In this document: positions 51,545 through 59,879 of the stretch, piece after piece
Numbering within the stretch: the first letter of the stretch is position 1
Layout: every line of letters starts with the position of its first letter
Source: Anaerosacchariphilus hominis
GTDB lineage: Bacteria; Bacillota; Clostridia; Lachnospirales; Lachnospiraceae
Length of the DNA stretch: 64,000 nucleotides
Assembly: GCF_014290175.1 (NCBI RefSeq)
Contig: NZ_JACOOR010000001.1
Coordinates: forward strand, 248,001-312,000
Reading direction: 5' to 3'
Made by a program: the position numbers and the translations under genes
The notes under the pieces: generated by a model
What the model was told of the DNA's origin: nothing
Seen by the model: the letters and a program-made list of their open reading frames with translations, nothing else
Databases searched by the model: none

Positions 51545-53884
51545 TTAAAATATCGTTCCGATCAAATGTACCGCAAATGCCGCGATCCAGGCGATGACGC
51601 ACTGGGTAATCACGACTCCCACCGCCCATTTTCCGCCAAGCTCCCGCTTAATGGAAGCAATAGCCGCCACGCAAGGCGTATAGAGCAGGCAGAAGGACAG
51701 AAGACTTACCGCCGCCAGCGGCGTCAGGACATTCAATAACGTTCCGGTTCCGCCAAACAGAATGGACAGGGTAGATACTACGCTCTCCTTGGCCAGGAAA
51801 CCGGTAATCAACGCCGTGGAAATCCGCCAGTCACCAAAGCCCATGGGCTTGAAGATCGGCGCGATCACGCCGGCTACATGTGCCAGAATACTGTTCTGGG
51901 AATCCGTTACCTGGGTCAGATGCAGATCGAAGGTCTGCAGGAACCAGATCACCAGCGTTGCCAGGAAAATAACGGTAAATGCGCGCTGCAGAAAATCCTT
52001 TGCCTTGTCCCACAAAAGATGTCCCACGTTCTTTGCGCCCGGCAGACGGTAATTCGGCAGCTCCATAACAAAGGGAACCGCCTCGCCGCTGAACATGGTA
52101 TGGCGCAGTAGCAGCGCCATCAGAATACCCATGGCGATGCCGCCGAAATACAAAGCTATCATCACCAGCGCCGCCTTGCCCGGGAAAAATGCCGCCGCAA
52201 AGAATCCATAAATCGGAAGCTTCGCAGAGCAACTCATAAAGGGCGTCAACAGAATCGTCATTTTCCGGTCACGCTCGGAAGGCAGGGTACGGCTTGCCAT
52301 GACACCCGGCACCGTACAGCCAAAGCCTACCAGCATAGGCACAATGCTTCGTCCGGACAGACCGATTTTCCGCAGCAGCTTGTCCATGACGAAGGCTACA
52401 CGGGCCATATAGCCGCTGTCCTCCAGCAGAGACAGGAAGAAAAACAGAGTGACAATGATCGGCAGGAAGCTCAACACACTGCCCACGCCGTTAAAGATAC
52501 CATCAATCACCAGGGAATGAATGACATCGCTGGCCCCGCCCATGGTCAGCCAGCGGTCCACGGCAACGCCCAGCCCAGTGATACCCTGATCCAGCAGATC
52601 GGATAAAACTGCGCCGATAACGCCGAAGGTCAGGTAAAAGACCAGTCCCATGATTCCCACAAAACAGGGAATAGCTGTATACTTGCCCGTCAGAATCCGG
52701 TCGATTTTGACACTGCGCAGATGCTCCTTGCTCTCGTGAGGCTTTACCACCGTCTCATCGCAGACGCTCTCAATAAAGTCAAACCGCATATGAGCAATGG
52801 CTGCCGCCCGATCCAGACCACGCTCGGTCTCCATCTGGGTTACGATATGCTCCAGCATCTCTTTTTCATTCTGATCCAGATTCAGTGCCTCCAGAATCAG
52901 CTTGTCACCCTCAGCCAGCTTGGACGCCGCGAACCGCACCGGAATCTGTGCTTCCTTTGCATGATCCTCGATCAGATGCATAATGGCGTGCAGACAGCGG
53001 TGTACGGCACCGCCGTCCTCGTTGGCGTCACAGTAGTCGATTTCCTGGGGACTCTCCTGATATTTGGCTACATGAAGCGCATGAGATACCAGTTCGTCGA
53101 TGCCCTCATTTTTCGCGGCGGAAATAGGAACCACCGGGATACCCAGCATTTCCTCCATCCGGTTAATGAGAATGGAACCGCCATTCTCCCGGACCTCATC
53201 CATCATATTTAACGCCAGTACCATGGGGATATCCAGCTCCATGAGCTGCATAGTCAGATACAGATTCCGCTCAATATTCGTGGCGTCCACGATATTGATG
53301 ATTCCCTTCGGGTGTTCGTTCAGCACAAAATTCCGGGTTACAATCTCCTCGCTGGAATAGGGAGACATGGAATAGATACCCGGCAAATCAGTCACCAGGG
53401 TATTTTCTTTTCCGCGGATAGCGCCGTCTTTACGATCCACGGTAACGCCGGGGAAGTTGCCCACATGCTGGTTGGAACCGGTCAGCTGATTAAACAGGGT
53501 GGTCTTTCCGCAGTTCTGATTGCCCGCCAGGGCAAAGGTCAGAAGCTCGCTCTCCGGAAGCGGATGCTCCGTCTCCTTAAAATGGTACTTTCCTCCCTCG
53601 CCCAGACCCGGATGATCTGTCCGCTCCCGCCGTATCCTGGGCTTTTCCTCTTTTGCGTCCCGCATGTTCTCGATCTCTATCTTTTCCGCATCTGCCAGCC
53701 GCAAGGTCAGCTCGTAGCTGTGAATCCGCAGCTCCATGGGATCGCCCATGGGCGCGTATTTTACCATAGTGACCTCGCCCTGGGGGATCAGGCCCATGTC
53801 CAGAAAATGCTGTCGCAACTCTCCCTCACCGCCTACAGATACAATGGTGGCTGTTTTTCCGATAGGTAATTCTCTTAATGTCAT
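51545..53884 (-). CDS. feoB: Fused FeoA-FeoB ferrous iron transporter
   Basis: 779 residues. FeoA-type SH3 domain at the start (RELPIGKTATIVSVGGEGEL, to about residue 74), a charged linker (75-110), then the FeoB G domain with P-loop AGNQNCGKTTLF (121-131), VTDLPGIYSM and NMMDE, a GDI domain, and the multi-helix membrane channel with Gate motifs such as GFGCTVPGVMASR. The usual separate FeoA is thus attached in one protein. Fe2+ uptake. A Fur/DtxR-like inverted repeat lies before the ATG. Confidence 0.95.
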   Translation of the reverse strand: MTLRELPIGKTATIVSVGGEGELRQHFLDMGLIPQGEVTMVKYAPMGDPMELRIHSYELTLRLADAEKIEIENMRDAKEEKPRIRRERTDHPGLGEGGKYHFKETEHPLPESELLTFALAGNQNCGKTTLFNQLTGSNQHVGNFPGVTVDRKDGAIRGKENTLVTDLPGIYSMSPYSSEEIVTRNFVLNEHPKGIINIVDATNIERNLYLTMQLMELDIPMVLALNMMDEVRENGGSILINRMEEMLGIPVVPISAAKNEGIDELVSHALHVAKYQESPQEIDYCDANEDGGAVHRCLHAIMHLIEDHAKEAQIPVRFAASKLAEGDKLILEALNLDQNEKEMLEHIVTQMETERGLDRAAAIAHMRFDFIESVCDETVVKPHESKEHLRSVKIDRILTGKYTAIPCFVGIMGLVFYLTFGVIGAVLSDLLDQGITGLGVAVDRWLTMGGASDVIHSLVIDGIFNGVGSVLSFLPIIVTLFFFLSLLEDSGYMARVAFVMDKLLRKIGLSGRSIVPMLVGFGCTVPGVMASRTLPSERDRKMTILLTPFMSCSAKLPIYGFFAAAFFPGKAALVMIALYFGGIAMGILMALLLRHTMFSGEAVPFVMELPNYRLPGAKNVGHLLWDKAKDFLQRAFTVIFLATLVIWFLQTFDLHLTQVTDSQNSILAHVAGVIAPIFKPMGFGDWRISTALITGFLAKESVVSTLSILFGGTGTLLNVLTPLAAVSLLSFCLLYTPCVAAIASIKRELGGKWAVGVVITQCVIAWIAAFAVHLIGTIF

Positions 53885-53929
53885 GCCGCTCCTCTTCCGT
53901 CCCTTTTCTTCTTAATCGTATTCTCTTAT

Positions 53930-53944
53930 TGAGAAATATTATCA
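53930..53944. promoter_or_regulatory. Fur-box-like inverted repeat upstream of feoB
   Basis: TGATAAT-A-TTTCTCA on the minus strand fits the 7-1-7 Fur consensus (TGATAATNATTATCA) in 12 of 14 arm positions, 46-60 bases before the feoB ATG. Confidence 0.5.
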
Positions 53945-54002
53945 TTTATCTCTTCCGTAAAGGTATGACAGATAGCGTCATTTGTCAAGCTATTTTTACG
54001 GT

Positions 54003-54034
54003 AAAAAGCGCTGCGCGGATTTCTCCGGCAGCGC
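54003..54034 (-). terminator. Terminator after the HAD phosphatase gene
   Basis: GCGCTGCCGGAG and the complementary side form a stem (54008-54034), with TTTTTA following on the minus strand. Confidence 0.75.
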
Positions 54035-54098
54035 CCTGTCTTTTCTGTCTGTATCTGAATCTATTTTTATCTGTTTTTGTCTATTCCGTGCTCAAGCC

Positions 54099-54785
54099 CT
54101 ACAGCTCAGAAAGCAGTTCCGGCAGCTCTGACAGCTTCCGGATCTCCCTGTCCGGACTCAGCTCTGCAGAAGGTTCTATCCCTCTGGGATTGAACCAGAT
54201 AGTACGGACTCCCGCATTGATTCCCCCTCGGATATCCGAAGTCAGGCTGTCGCCCACGATAACTGCATGCTCCTTATGAAAATCAGGAATCCGGGCAAAG
54301 CAGGCATCGAAGTACGCATTGCTGGGTTTATCGTAGCCCACTTCCTCCGAAATGAACATATCCTCCATATAATTCATGAGATTGGAGCTGTTCACCCGTC
54401 CATGCTGGACACTGGCCGTTCCGTTGGTTACCAGATACATCCGGTATTGACCCCGGAGCGTCTCCAGAACCTCTTCTGCTCCATCCATATAATAATGGCC
54501 CAAGGCAAGATAACCCTCGTACAGCTTCGCCGCCTGCTCCGCGGAAGCATCCACACCCAGCTCCTCGAAAAGAAGCTGATACCGGCGTACTTTCACCTGC
54601 TGCCTGGTGAGCTTTCCCAGCTCCAGAAGCTTCCACTGGGCGTCGTTCAGTTCGCTGTACCGGTTCAGGGTCGTCTCCACAGGCTCCACACCCAGCTCCA
54701 CCAGAGTTTTACGGAGTGCGATGCGCTCCGCCCTGCTGAAATCAAAGATTGTATTATCCAAATCCCAGAGTATTGTATCTATCAT
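54099..54785 (-). CDS. YjjG-family HAD phosphatase
   Basis: 228 residues. HAD motif I is seen as ILWDLDNTIFDFS (about residues 4-16), motif II as YLVTNGTAS, and motif IV in VIVGDSLTSDIRGGINAG. This fits YjjG/YfnB-like pyrimidine nucleotidases that remove non-canonical nucleotides. Its ATG lies immediately after the stop codon of the trigger-factor-like gene, so both are in one operon. Cytoplasmic. Confidence 0.87.
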   Translation of the reverse strand: MIDTILWDLDNTIFDFSRAERIALRKTLVELGVEPVETTLNRYSELNDAQWKLLELGKLTRQQVKVRRYQLLFEELGVDASAEQAAKLYEGYLALGHYYMDGAEEVLETLRGQYRMYLVTNGTASVQHGRVNSSNLMNYMEDMFISEEVGYDKPSNAYFDACFARIPDFHKEHAVIVGDSLTSDIRGGINAGVRTIWFNPRGIEPSAELSPDREIRKLSELPELLSEL

Positions 54786-55844
54786 TTATTTTACCACTGC
54801 CTGTTCTGCCACATAATCCAGCACTTTGTCGTAGAGAAGGCTGTTGACTACCTCGTCTTTTCCGTACTGCTCCTCAAAGCCCTCCGTGGAATCCGCGCTG
54901 TACTGCTTAGCCAGATCCTCCAGACCTGTCTGATATTCCTCATCGCTGATGGTCATATTCTCTGCTTTCGCAATGGCGTCGATGACCAGGGCGCACTGTA
55001 CCTGGAACTGTGCGTCCTCCTTCAAAGAGTCCTCGCTTACGCCTACGGCGCTCAGGAAATCCGCCAGCTCCATGCCGTACATGGACGCGTAAGATTCATA
55101 TTGCTTGGTTTTCGTGTCTACCAGAGACTGGATATCGGAATCCGCACATGCAAACTCAGAATCATCCACGATGGCCTGCATCACATAATATTCCTTCTGG
55201 GAATCCTTCTGCTCCTGAAGGCTTGTTCTGGTCCCCTCCATATACGCATCCACGGAATCATACTCTGTATTTGCCTGTACAAACTCGTCGTTCCACTCCG
55301 GCGTGGTCTCCTCCTCGATGGCATTGACCGTTACCTCAAATACCACGTCCTGTCCGGCCAGATCCGGATTCGGCGTATAAGTCTCCGGGAAGGTCAGCGG
55401 CAGTTCAAAGCTTGTACCTACTTCCTTGCCAATAAGGCCATCCTCAAAGCCGTCGATAAAGGAACCGGAACCAATGAGCAGATCGTAACCGCCCTCCGGA
55501 GAAGTACCACCCTCAAAGGCCTCTCCGTCCAGCTTGCCCACATAGTCGATATTGACCCAGTCGCCATCCTCTACTACAGTCTTATCCAGCTTGGTGTAGG
55601 TGGGATTGGAAGCCAGAAGATTATCGATCTCTGTCTGAATCTCATCGTCAGTTACCTCCAGATCTGCCTTCGCGACCTCCACGCCCTTATAGTTCCCCAG
55701 CTTTGTAATCTTGCTGTCCGGGTAGAGAGACGCGATTCCTGTCTCTGTCTCTGTTTTTGCTGTATCTGTGCTTTTACTCTTTCCGCAGCCGCCTGTCAGT
55801 GCCAGTACGCACACCAGCGCAGCCGTCATCCATCTCTTTTTCAT
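54786..55844 (-). CDS. Trigger-factor-like FKBP prolyl isomerase lipoprotein
   Basis: 352 residues. Signal peptide with lipobox ALTGGCGK (Cys20). An FKBP-type domain (about 85-180) has DWVNIDYVGKLDGEAFEGG and DGFEDGLIGKEVG motifs, and the following helical part resembles the trigger factor C-terminus. It should be anchored outside the membrane to help secreted proteins fold, as a counterpart of the ribosome-bound trigger factor. Common in Lachnospiraceae. In operon with the HAD phosphatase. Confidence 0.85.
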   Translation of the reverse strand: MKKRWMTAALVCVLALTGGCGKSKSTDTAKTETETGIASLYPDSKITKLGNYKGVEVAKADLEVTDDEIQTEIDNLLASNPTYTKLDKTVVEDGDWVNIDYVGKLDGEAFEGGTSPEGGYDLLIGSGSFIDGFEDGLIGKEVGTSFELPLTFPETYTPNPDLAGQDVVFEVTVNAIEEETTPEWNDEFVQANTEYDSVDAYMEGTRTSLQEQKDSQKEYYVMQAIVDDSEFACADSDIQSLVDTKTKQYESYASMYGMELADFLSAVGVSEDSLKEDAQFQVQCALVIDAIAKAENMTISDEEYQTGLEDLAKQYSADSTEGFEEQYGKDEVVNSLLYDKVLDYVAEQAVVK

Positions 55845-56030
55845 ATTTTTTCTCCTTTACAGTCGTCAGAATCCGAAGTCATACTCCCCTCCGCGTATTC
55901 TGAATACGGATACTGCTTTCCCTACCATAGCATATTTTCAGATGCAGGGCAAGCAGCCTTTTCTCCTTGCACTTTACGGTAAAAACTGTTATAATGTGAT
56001 TTACGTGAAACCTAGGAGGAACAAAGTATT

Positions 56031-56471
56031 ATGTCAAAGCTTACAATCGTCTTAATTGTAATTTTAGTGGTACTGGCTGCGGCACTGGTAGTCCTGTACT
56101 TCGTTGGCAGAAAGGCGCAGCGCCGCCAGGCTGTTCAGAAGGAGCAGATGGATGCGGTAGCACAGACTGTCAGCATGTTGATCATCGATAAAAAGAAGAT
56201 GAAACTTTCCGAATCCGGCCTTCCTGTACAGGTCATCGAGCAGACCCCGAAGCTTCTTCGCAGAAATAAGCTTCCCATCGTGAAGGCCAAGGTTGGTCCC
56301 AGGATTATGACTCTGGCATGCGACGCTCAGGTATTTGAACTTCTTCCCGTAAAGAAGGAGGTAAAGGTCGTAGTCAGCGGTATCTACATCACCGAGATCA
56401 AGAGTGCCCGGGGCGGCCTGGAAGTTCCGGTGAAGAAGCAGGGATTCTTCAAGCGTCATTTCGGCAAGTAA
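56031..56471 (+). CDS. Membrane-anchored protein of unknown function
   Basis: 146 residues. One N-terminal membrane helix (IVLIVILVVLAAALVVLYF) is followed by a basic coiled-coil-like stretch and a beta-rich domain with LPIVKAKVGPRIMTLACD, VFELLPVKKEVKVVVSGIYI. The C-terminus is basic. Not recognised with certainty; it recalls other small Clostridial YlqD/DUF-type envelope proteins only in outline. AGGAGG precedes the ATG, and a terminator follows at 56506. Confidence 0.6.
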   Translation: MSKLTIVLIVILVVLAAALVVLYFVGRKAQRRQAVQKEQMDAVAQTVSMLIIDKKKMKLSESGLPVQVIEQTPKLLRRNKLPIVKAKVGPRIMTLACDAQVFELLPVKKEVKVVVSGIYITEIKSARGGLEVPVKKQGFFKRHFGK

Positions 56472-56505
56472 AGGCCGGTTTTCAGAGCTTTTGGAACATG
56501 AATTT

Positions 56506-56542
56506 AAAGGACAGGTATCCAAACCGGAGCACCTGTCCTTTT
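56506..56542. terminator. Bidirectional terminator
   Basis: AAAGGACAGGT / ACCTGTCCTTT stem, with T-run to the right. It lies between two convergent genes. Confidence 0.8.
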
Positions 56543-56584
56543 CATTACCCGTCTTTTTGATTCCGGCATAAGAGTAAGCCGGTT

Positions 56585-57034
56585 TTATGTCTCCTGCAGG
56601 CTCAGATTCCCCGCCGCCCGGGGCTTCACCTGCATCTCGATGGTACATTCCGCCAGATGCTGTTCATTGACCTCCAAAATATATTCCACTTTTACCCCGA
56701 TGAGGGCATCCTCCTCCCGCACCTGAACGTCTCTGGTCAAAACGCCCAGATTCAGAATCCCGTAGGGGGTCTGATACCGGGTCATATGCTTCTTTCCCTT
56801 TTCAAAAATCAGCTGGGTGTTGGTCAGACCCTTTTTTGTGACCTCCACAGAATCGCCGCTGATCTTGATCCGGTTGCTAATGTGGCCGCTGAGCCCCTCC
56901 ACCACCTCGTCATAAAGGATGTAATGTTTTCCGTTCCGATTATAATAGTCCCCTGCCGTGACTACCTCCACATTTCCATCCTCTTCCTCCAGCATATGCA
57001 GGCCGGAGATGCTCAGCAGAATCTCTTTTGTCAT
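56585..57034 (-). CDS. DUF1934 beta-barrel protein
   Basis: 149 residues, a calycin-like beta-barrel of the DUF1934/YwiB type: an initial strand with KEILLSISGLHM, then HYILYDEVVEG and the C-terminal LLEVNEQHLAECTIEM-like strand, here EYILEVNEQHLAECTIEM. The function of the family is unknown. Its ATG is three bases after the murI stop codon, indicating a common operon murI-DUF1934. Confidence 0.8.
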   Translation of the reverse strand: MTKEILLSISGLHMLEEEDGNVEVVTAGDYYNRNGKHYILYDEVVEGLSGHISNRIKISGDSVEVTKKGLTNTQLIFEKGKKHMTRYQTPYGILNLGVLTRDVQVREEDALIGVKVEYILEVNEQHLAECTIEMQVKPRAAGNLSLQET

Positions 57035-57037
57035 AGC

Positions 57038-57862
57038 CTAATACTCCTCTATGGGAATCCGGCGCGCCGTGGTGATATCCACCGGCAGAATAGAGTCCGC
57101 AAAAGCCCGGAACCGCTCTGCCTCGTCGCTTACAAAAAATTCATAGGGATTCTCGTCGATTTTACTGTCTCCCTGATTTTCCAGATTTTCCCGTTTTAAA
57201 AGCTCTTTTAATTCGATGGCCGTCTCATAGGCCGGATTCACCAGAGTCACATGATCTCCCATGATCTCTCCCACAGTAGAACGCAGCAGCGGATAATGGG
57301 TACAACCCAGGATCAGGGTGTCCACCCTCCGGTCCTTCATCTCCTGCAGGTAACGCTCCGCCACAATCCGGGTCACCGGATCCTTTCGCCATCCCTCTTC
57401 CACCAGAGGCACGAACAGGGGACAGGCCTTTTCAAAGACCTTGGCCTCCGGCCGCAGGCTCTGTATGTACTTCCGGTAGATATGGCTTCCTGCTGTGGCC
57501 GCCGTACAAATCACACCGATATTGCCGCCGGTACTCTCCCGGGCAGCCACCCGTGCTCCCGGTTTCACCACGCCGATCACCGGTACATCCATCTCCTTCT
57601 GCAAGGCATCCAGCGCATAAGCGCTGGCTGTATTGCAGGCCACCACGATAGCCTTCACGCCCCGGGTCTTTAAAAAGCGGGCGTCCTGGCAGGAATACCG
57701 GATAATGGTATTGCCGCTTTTGCTTCCGTAGGGAACCCGCGCTGTATCTCCGAAATATACTATCCGCTCCTGTGGAATCTGGCGCATGATCTCCCTCACC
57801 ACTGTCAGACCGCCGATACCGGAATCAAAGACTCCGATGGGGGCCTCTCTCAAGTTACTCAT
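57038..57862 (-). CDS. murI: Glutamate racemase
   Basis: 274 residues. Makes D-glutamate for peptidoglycan. The two catalytic cysteines are in VACNTAS and LGCTHYPLL, with the substrate loop GVFDSGIGGLTV at the N-terminus and the YFGDTARVPYG motif. The frame is open to 57910, but ATG 57862 has AGGAGG and starts at the family-typical MSNLREAPIG. Follows a small membrane protein gene by 28 bases. DUF1934 comes next. Confidence 0.95.
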   Translation of the reverse strand: MSNLREAPIGVFDSGIGGLTVVREIMRQIPQERIVYFGDTARVPYGSKSGNTIIRYSCQDARFLKTRGVKAIVVACNTASAYALDALQKEMDVPVIGVVKPGARVAARESTGGNIGVICTAATAGSHIYRKYIQSLRPEAKVFEKACPLFVPLVEEGWRKDPVTRIVAERYLQEMKDRRVDTLILGCTHYPLLRSTVGEIMGDHVTLVNPAYETAIELKELLKRENLENQGDSKIDENPYEFFVSDEAERFRAFADSILPVDITTARRIPIEEY

Positions 57863-57890
57863 CTGTTCCTCCTGATAGGCTGTCAGCCTA

Positions 57891-58154
57891 TTATCTGTCC
57901 AGCCGTCCATTTAAAAATGTCAGATATTTAAATTGAATCCGAGGGCTTCCCTGGTCTTCCGCCGGCTGATACAGCTCCGGGTACAGGCCGCACCACCAGG
58001 CTGCCTGCTCCACACGCACCGGCTCCGGTTCCTTTGCGTACCTTCCATAAAGGCAGGTTCCCATAAGGCCCAGTGACAGTGACAGGACCAGAAGCAGGAC
58101 TTCCACACGGCTGCGGAGTCCTTTTTCGGATTCTCTATGTGCTGAATATTTCAT
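57891..58154 (-). CDS. Small single-helix membrane protein
   Basis: 87 residues: a basic N-terminus, one membrane helix (VEVLLLVLSLSLGLMGTCLYG), then an acidic and aromatic extracellular segment (VEQAAWWCGLYPELYQPAED). No family recognised. ATG 58154 follows CAGGAGG. It lies 28 bases before murI on the same strand, so it may be in the same operon. Confidence 0.6.
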   Translation of the reverse strand: MKYSAHRESEKGLRSRVEVLLLVLSLSLGLMGTCLYGRYAKEPEPVRVEQAAWWCGLYPELYQPAEDQGSPRIQFKYLTFLNGRLDR

Positions 58155-58219
58155 GATTTTTCCTCCTGACTGCACCCTTTTCAGGTGTCTGTCCGGAGGA
58201 TTCCCCTTTTATCCTGACT

Positions 58220-58909
58220 TTATTCTGCTTTCTTTTTCTCATTTTCCCGGATAGCTGCCAGGATGGCGTCCCTCTGGTTATCAATATGCTGACCTACCAT
58301 GGTCCGCACGAACTCCTGCTCCCCGTTTTGGATGCCTTCGTAAATGGCCTTGTGCTCGGTGTTCAGCTTCTCATGGCTGTCCGCGTCCTTCAGGTACTCC
58401 AGCCGATAGCGATACATCTGCTCCCGGAGATTGTTCAGAATACTGATCAGACGCTGATTGTCTGTAGCCGCGTAGATGATGTCGTGAAACTTCACATCCG
58501 CCGCCGCCAGACTGGTATAATCGTCGGAATTCTGAAGCTTCTGAAACTCCTCTCCCGCATCCGACAGTTCCTGCAGAAGTTCCGGCGTAATCCGCTGGCA
58601 GGCGATCTCCGCCGCCATCATTTCCAGAGTCCGGCGTACCTCCAGCACATCCTTCAGATCCTTCTCCGTAATACTGGCCACGATGGCGCCCCGGCGGGGA
58701 ATCATTACCACCAGACCCTCCAGCTCCAGTTTCCGGATAGCTTCCCGTATGGGAGTCCGGCTGACGCCCAGGCGGTCTGCCAGGTGGATCTCCATCAGCC
58801 GCTCGCCGGGCTCCAGCTCTCCCCGCAGAATCGCCTGCCGCAGGGTCTGAAATACCACGTCCCGCAGCGGAAGATATTCATTCATAGTTGCATTAATCTC
58901 CTGACTCAT
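58220..58909 (-). CDS. GntR-family (FadR subfamily) regulator
   Basis: 229 residues. The N-terminal winged helix has LRQAILRGELEPGERLMEIHL and LGVSRTPIREAIRKLE. The FCD ligand domain (about 85-215) has the conserved metal- and ligand-binding features MMAAEIACQRI, FHDIIYAATDN and EHKAIYEGIQNGE. It regulates unknown targets in response to a small organic acid-like ligand. Its ATG overlaps the ispE stop (TGATG), so translation is coupled to ispE. Confidence 0.9.
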   Translation of the reverse strand: MSQEINATMNEYLPLRDVVFQTLRQAILRGELEPGERLMEIHLADRLGVSRTPIREAIRKLELEGLVVMIPRRGAIVASITEKDLKDVLEVRRTLEMMAAEIACQRITPELLQELSDAGEEFQKLQNSDDYTSLAAADVKFHDIIYAATDNQRLISILNNLREQMYRYRLEYLKDADSHEKLNTEHKAIYEGIQNGEQEFVRTMVGQHIDNQRDAILAAIRENEKKKAE

Positions 58910-59802
58910 CAGCTGTTCCTCCTGTTGTTATTATAGGGGGTAGTCAAAAACAGCTGTTTCGCCAGACGGCTTTTGCGGATAGCAGACATGGCTCTGCGGG
59001 CCTGCATCCGATCCTCATAAATGCCGAATACCGTCGGGCCGCTGCCGCTCATCAGCGCCACCGCCGCCCCCTGTTCTTCCATCGTATCTTTGATCTGCTG
59101 AATGACCGGATAAGCCGGAACCGTGACCGTCTCCAGCACATTGCCGTTCTTCAGCCCCTCTGCCATCTCCCTGATATCCTGATGGCGCAGTCCCTCCAGA
59201 ATCGCATCAATGTCCGGATGCTGCTCCGGCTTCAGATCATTGGCATGCAGATTCTCATATACAAACTTTGTAGAGACGCTGATGCCCGGCTTCGCCACCA
59301 GAATATTACAGGGCGGCATGGCAGGAAGAGGCGTCAGCTTCTCCCCAATACCCTCCGCCAGCGCAGTTCCCCGCATAAGGCAGTAGGGTACATCCGCTCC
59401 GATCTTCACGCCCCGCTCCATCAGCTGCTCTAAGGACAATCCCAGACCATACATACGGTTCAGCCCGTAGAGTACCGCGGCCGCATCGGAACTTCCTCCG
59501 GCCATTCCTGCCGCTACGGGAATATATTTTCTCAAATCAATGGAAATCCCTCCCCGCAGGTCAAATTCCTCAAACAGCAGATTCGCAGCCTTGTATACCA
59601 GATTATTTTCATTTGCGGGCAGATAGTAAAGATTCGTTCTGACCCGAATTCCCTCCCGTTCCTGCTTTACCAGCTGGATCCGGTCAAAAATACGCACTGT
59701 CTGCATGATCATCCGTACATCATGATATCCGTCTTCCCGTCTCCGGAGCACATCCAGTCCCAGATTGATCTTCGCCAGTGCCTTTAACTGTATCTTATCC
59801 AT
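58909..59802 (-). CDS. ispE: 4-diphosphocytidyl-2-C-methyl-D-erythritol kinase
   Basis: 297 residues of the GHMP kinase family, in the MEP pathway of isoprenoid synthesis. AKINLGLDVL at the N-terminus and the ATP-binding PVAAGMAGGSSDAAAVL (about 92-108) are typical, with VALMSGSGPTVFGIY near the end. Start as given. Its stop overlaps the GntR start (TGATG). The IspE-GntR order is common in Lachnospiraceae. Confidence 0.95.
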   Translation of the reverse strand: MDKIQLKALAKINLGLDVLRRREDGYHDVRMIMQTVRIFDRIQLVKQEREGIRVRTNLYYLPANENNLVYKAANLLFEEFDLRGGISIDLRKYIPVAAGMAGGSSDAAAVLYGLNRMYGLGLSLEQLMERGVKIGADVPYCLMRGTALAEGIGEKLTPLPAMPPCNILVAKPGISVSTKFVYENLHANDLKPEQHPDIDAILEGLRHQDIREMAEGLKNGNVLETVTVPAYPVIQQIKDTMEEQGAAVALMSGSGPTVFGIYEDRMQARRAMSAIRKSRLAKQLFLTTPYNNNRRNS

Positions 59803-59879
59803 AGTATTGTACTTCCTGTGTTTTTTGTATACACAGTATAGCAGAGTTGGCTTTCAAATGCAAGATTTCCGGTGACAGA

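Noticed and set aside
54267..55982. 571-codon open frame on the plus strand
   Set aside because: Antisense to the HAD phosphatase and trigger-factor-like lipoprotein genes, both clear by motifs; no family features in this frame.
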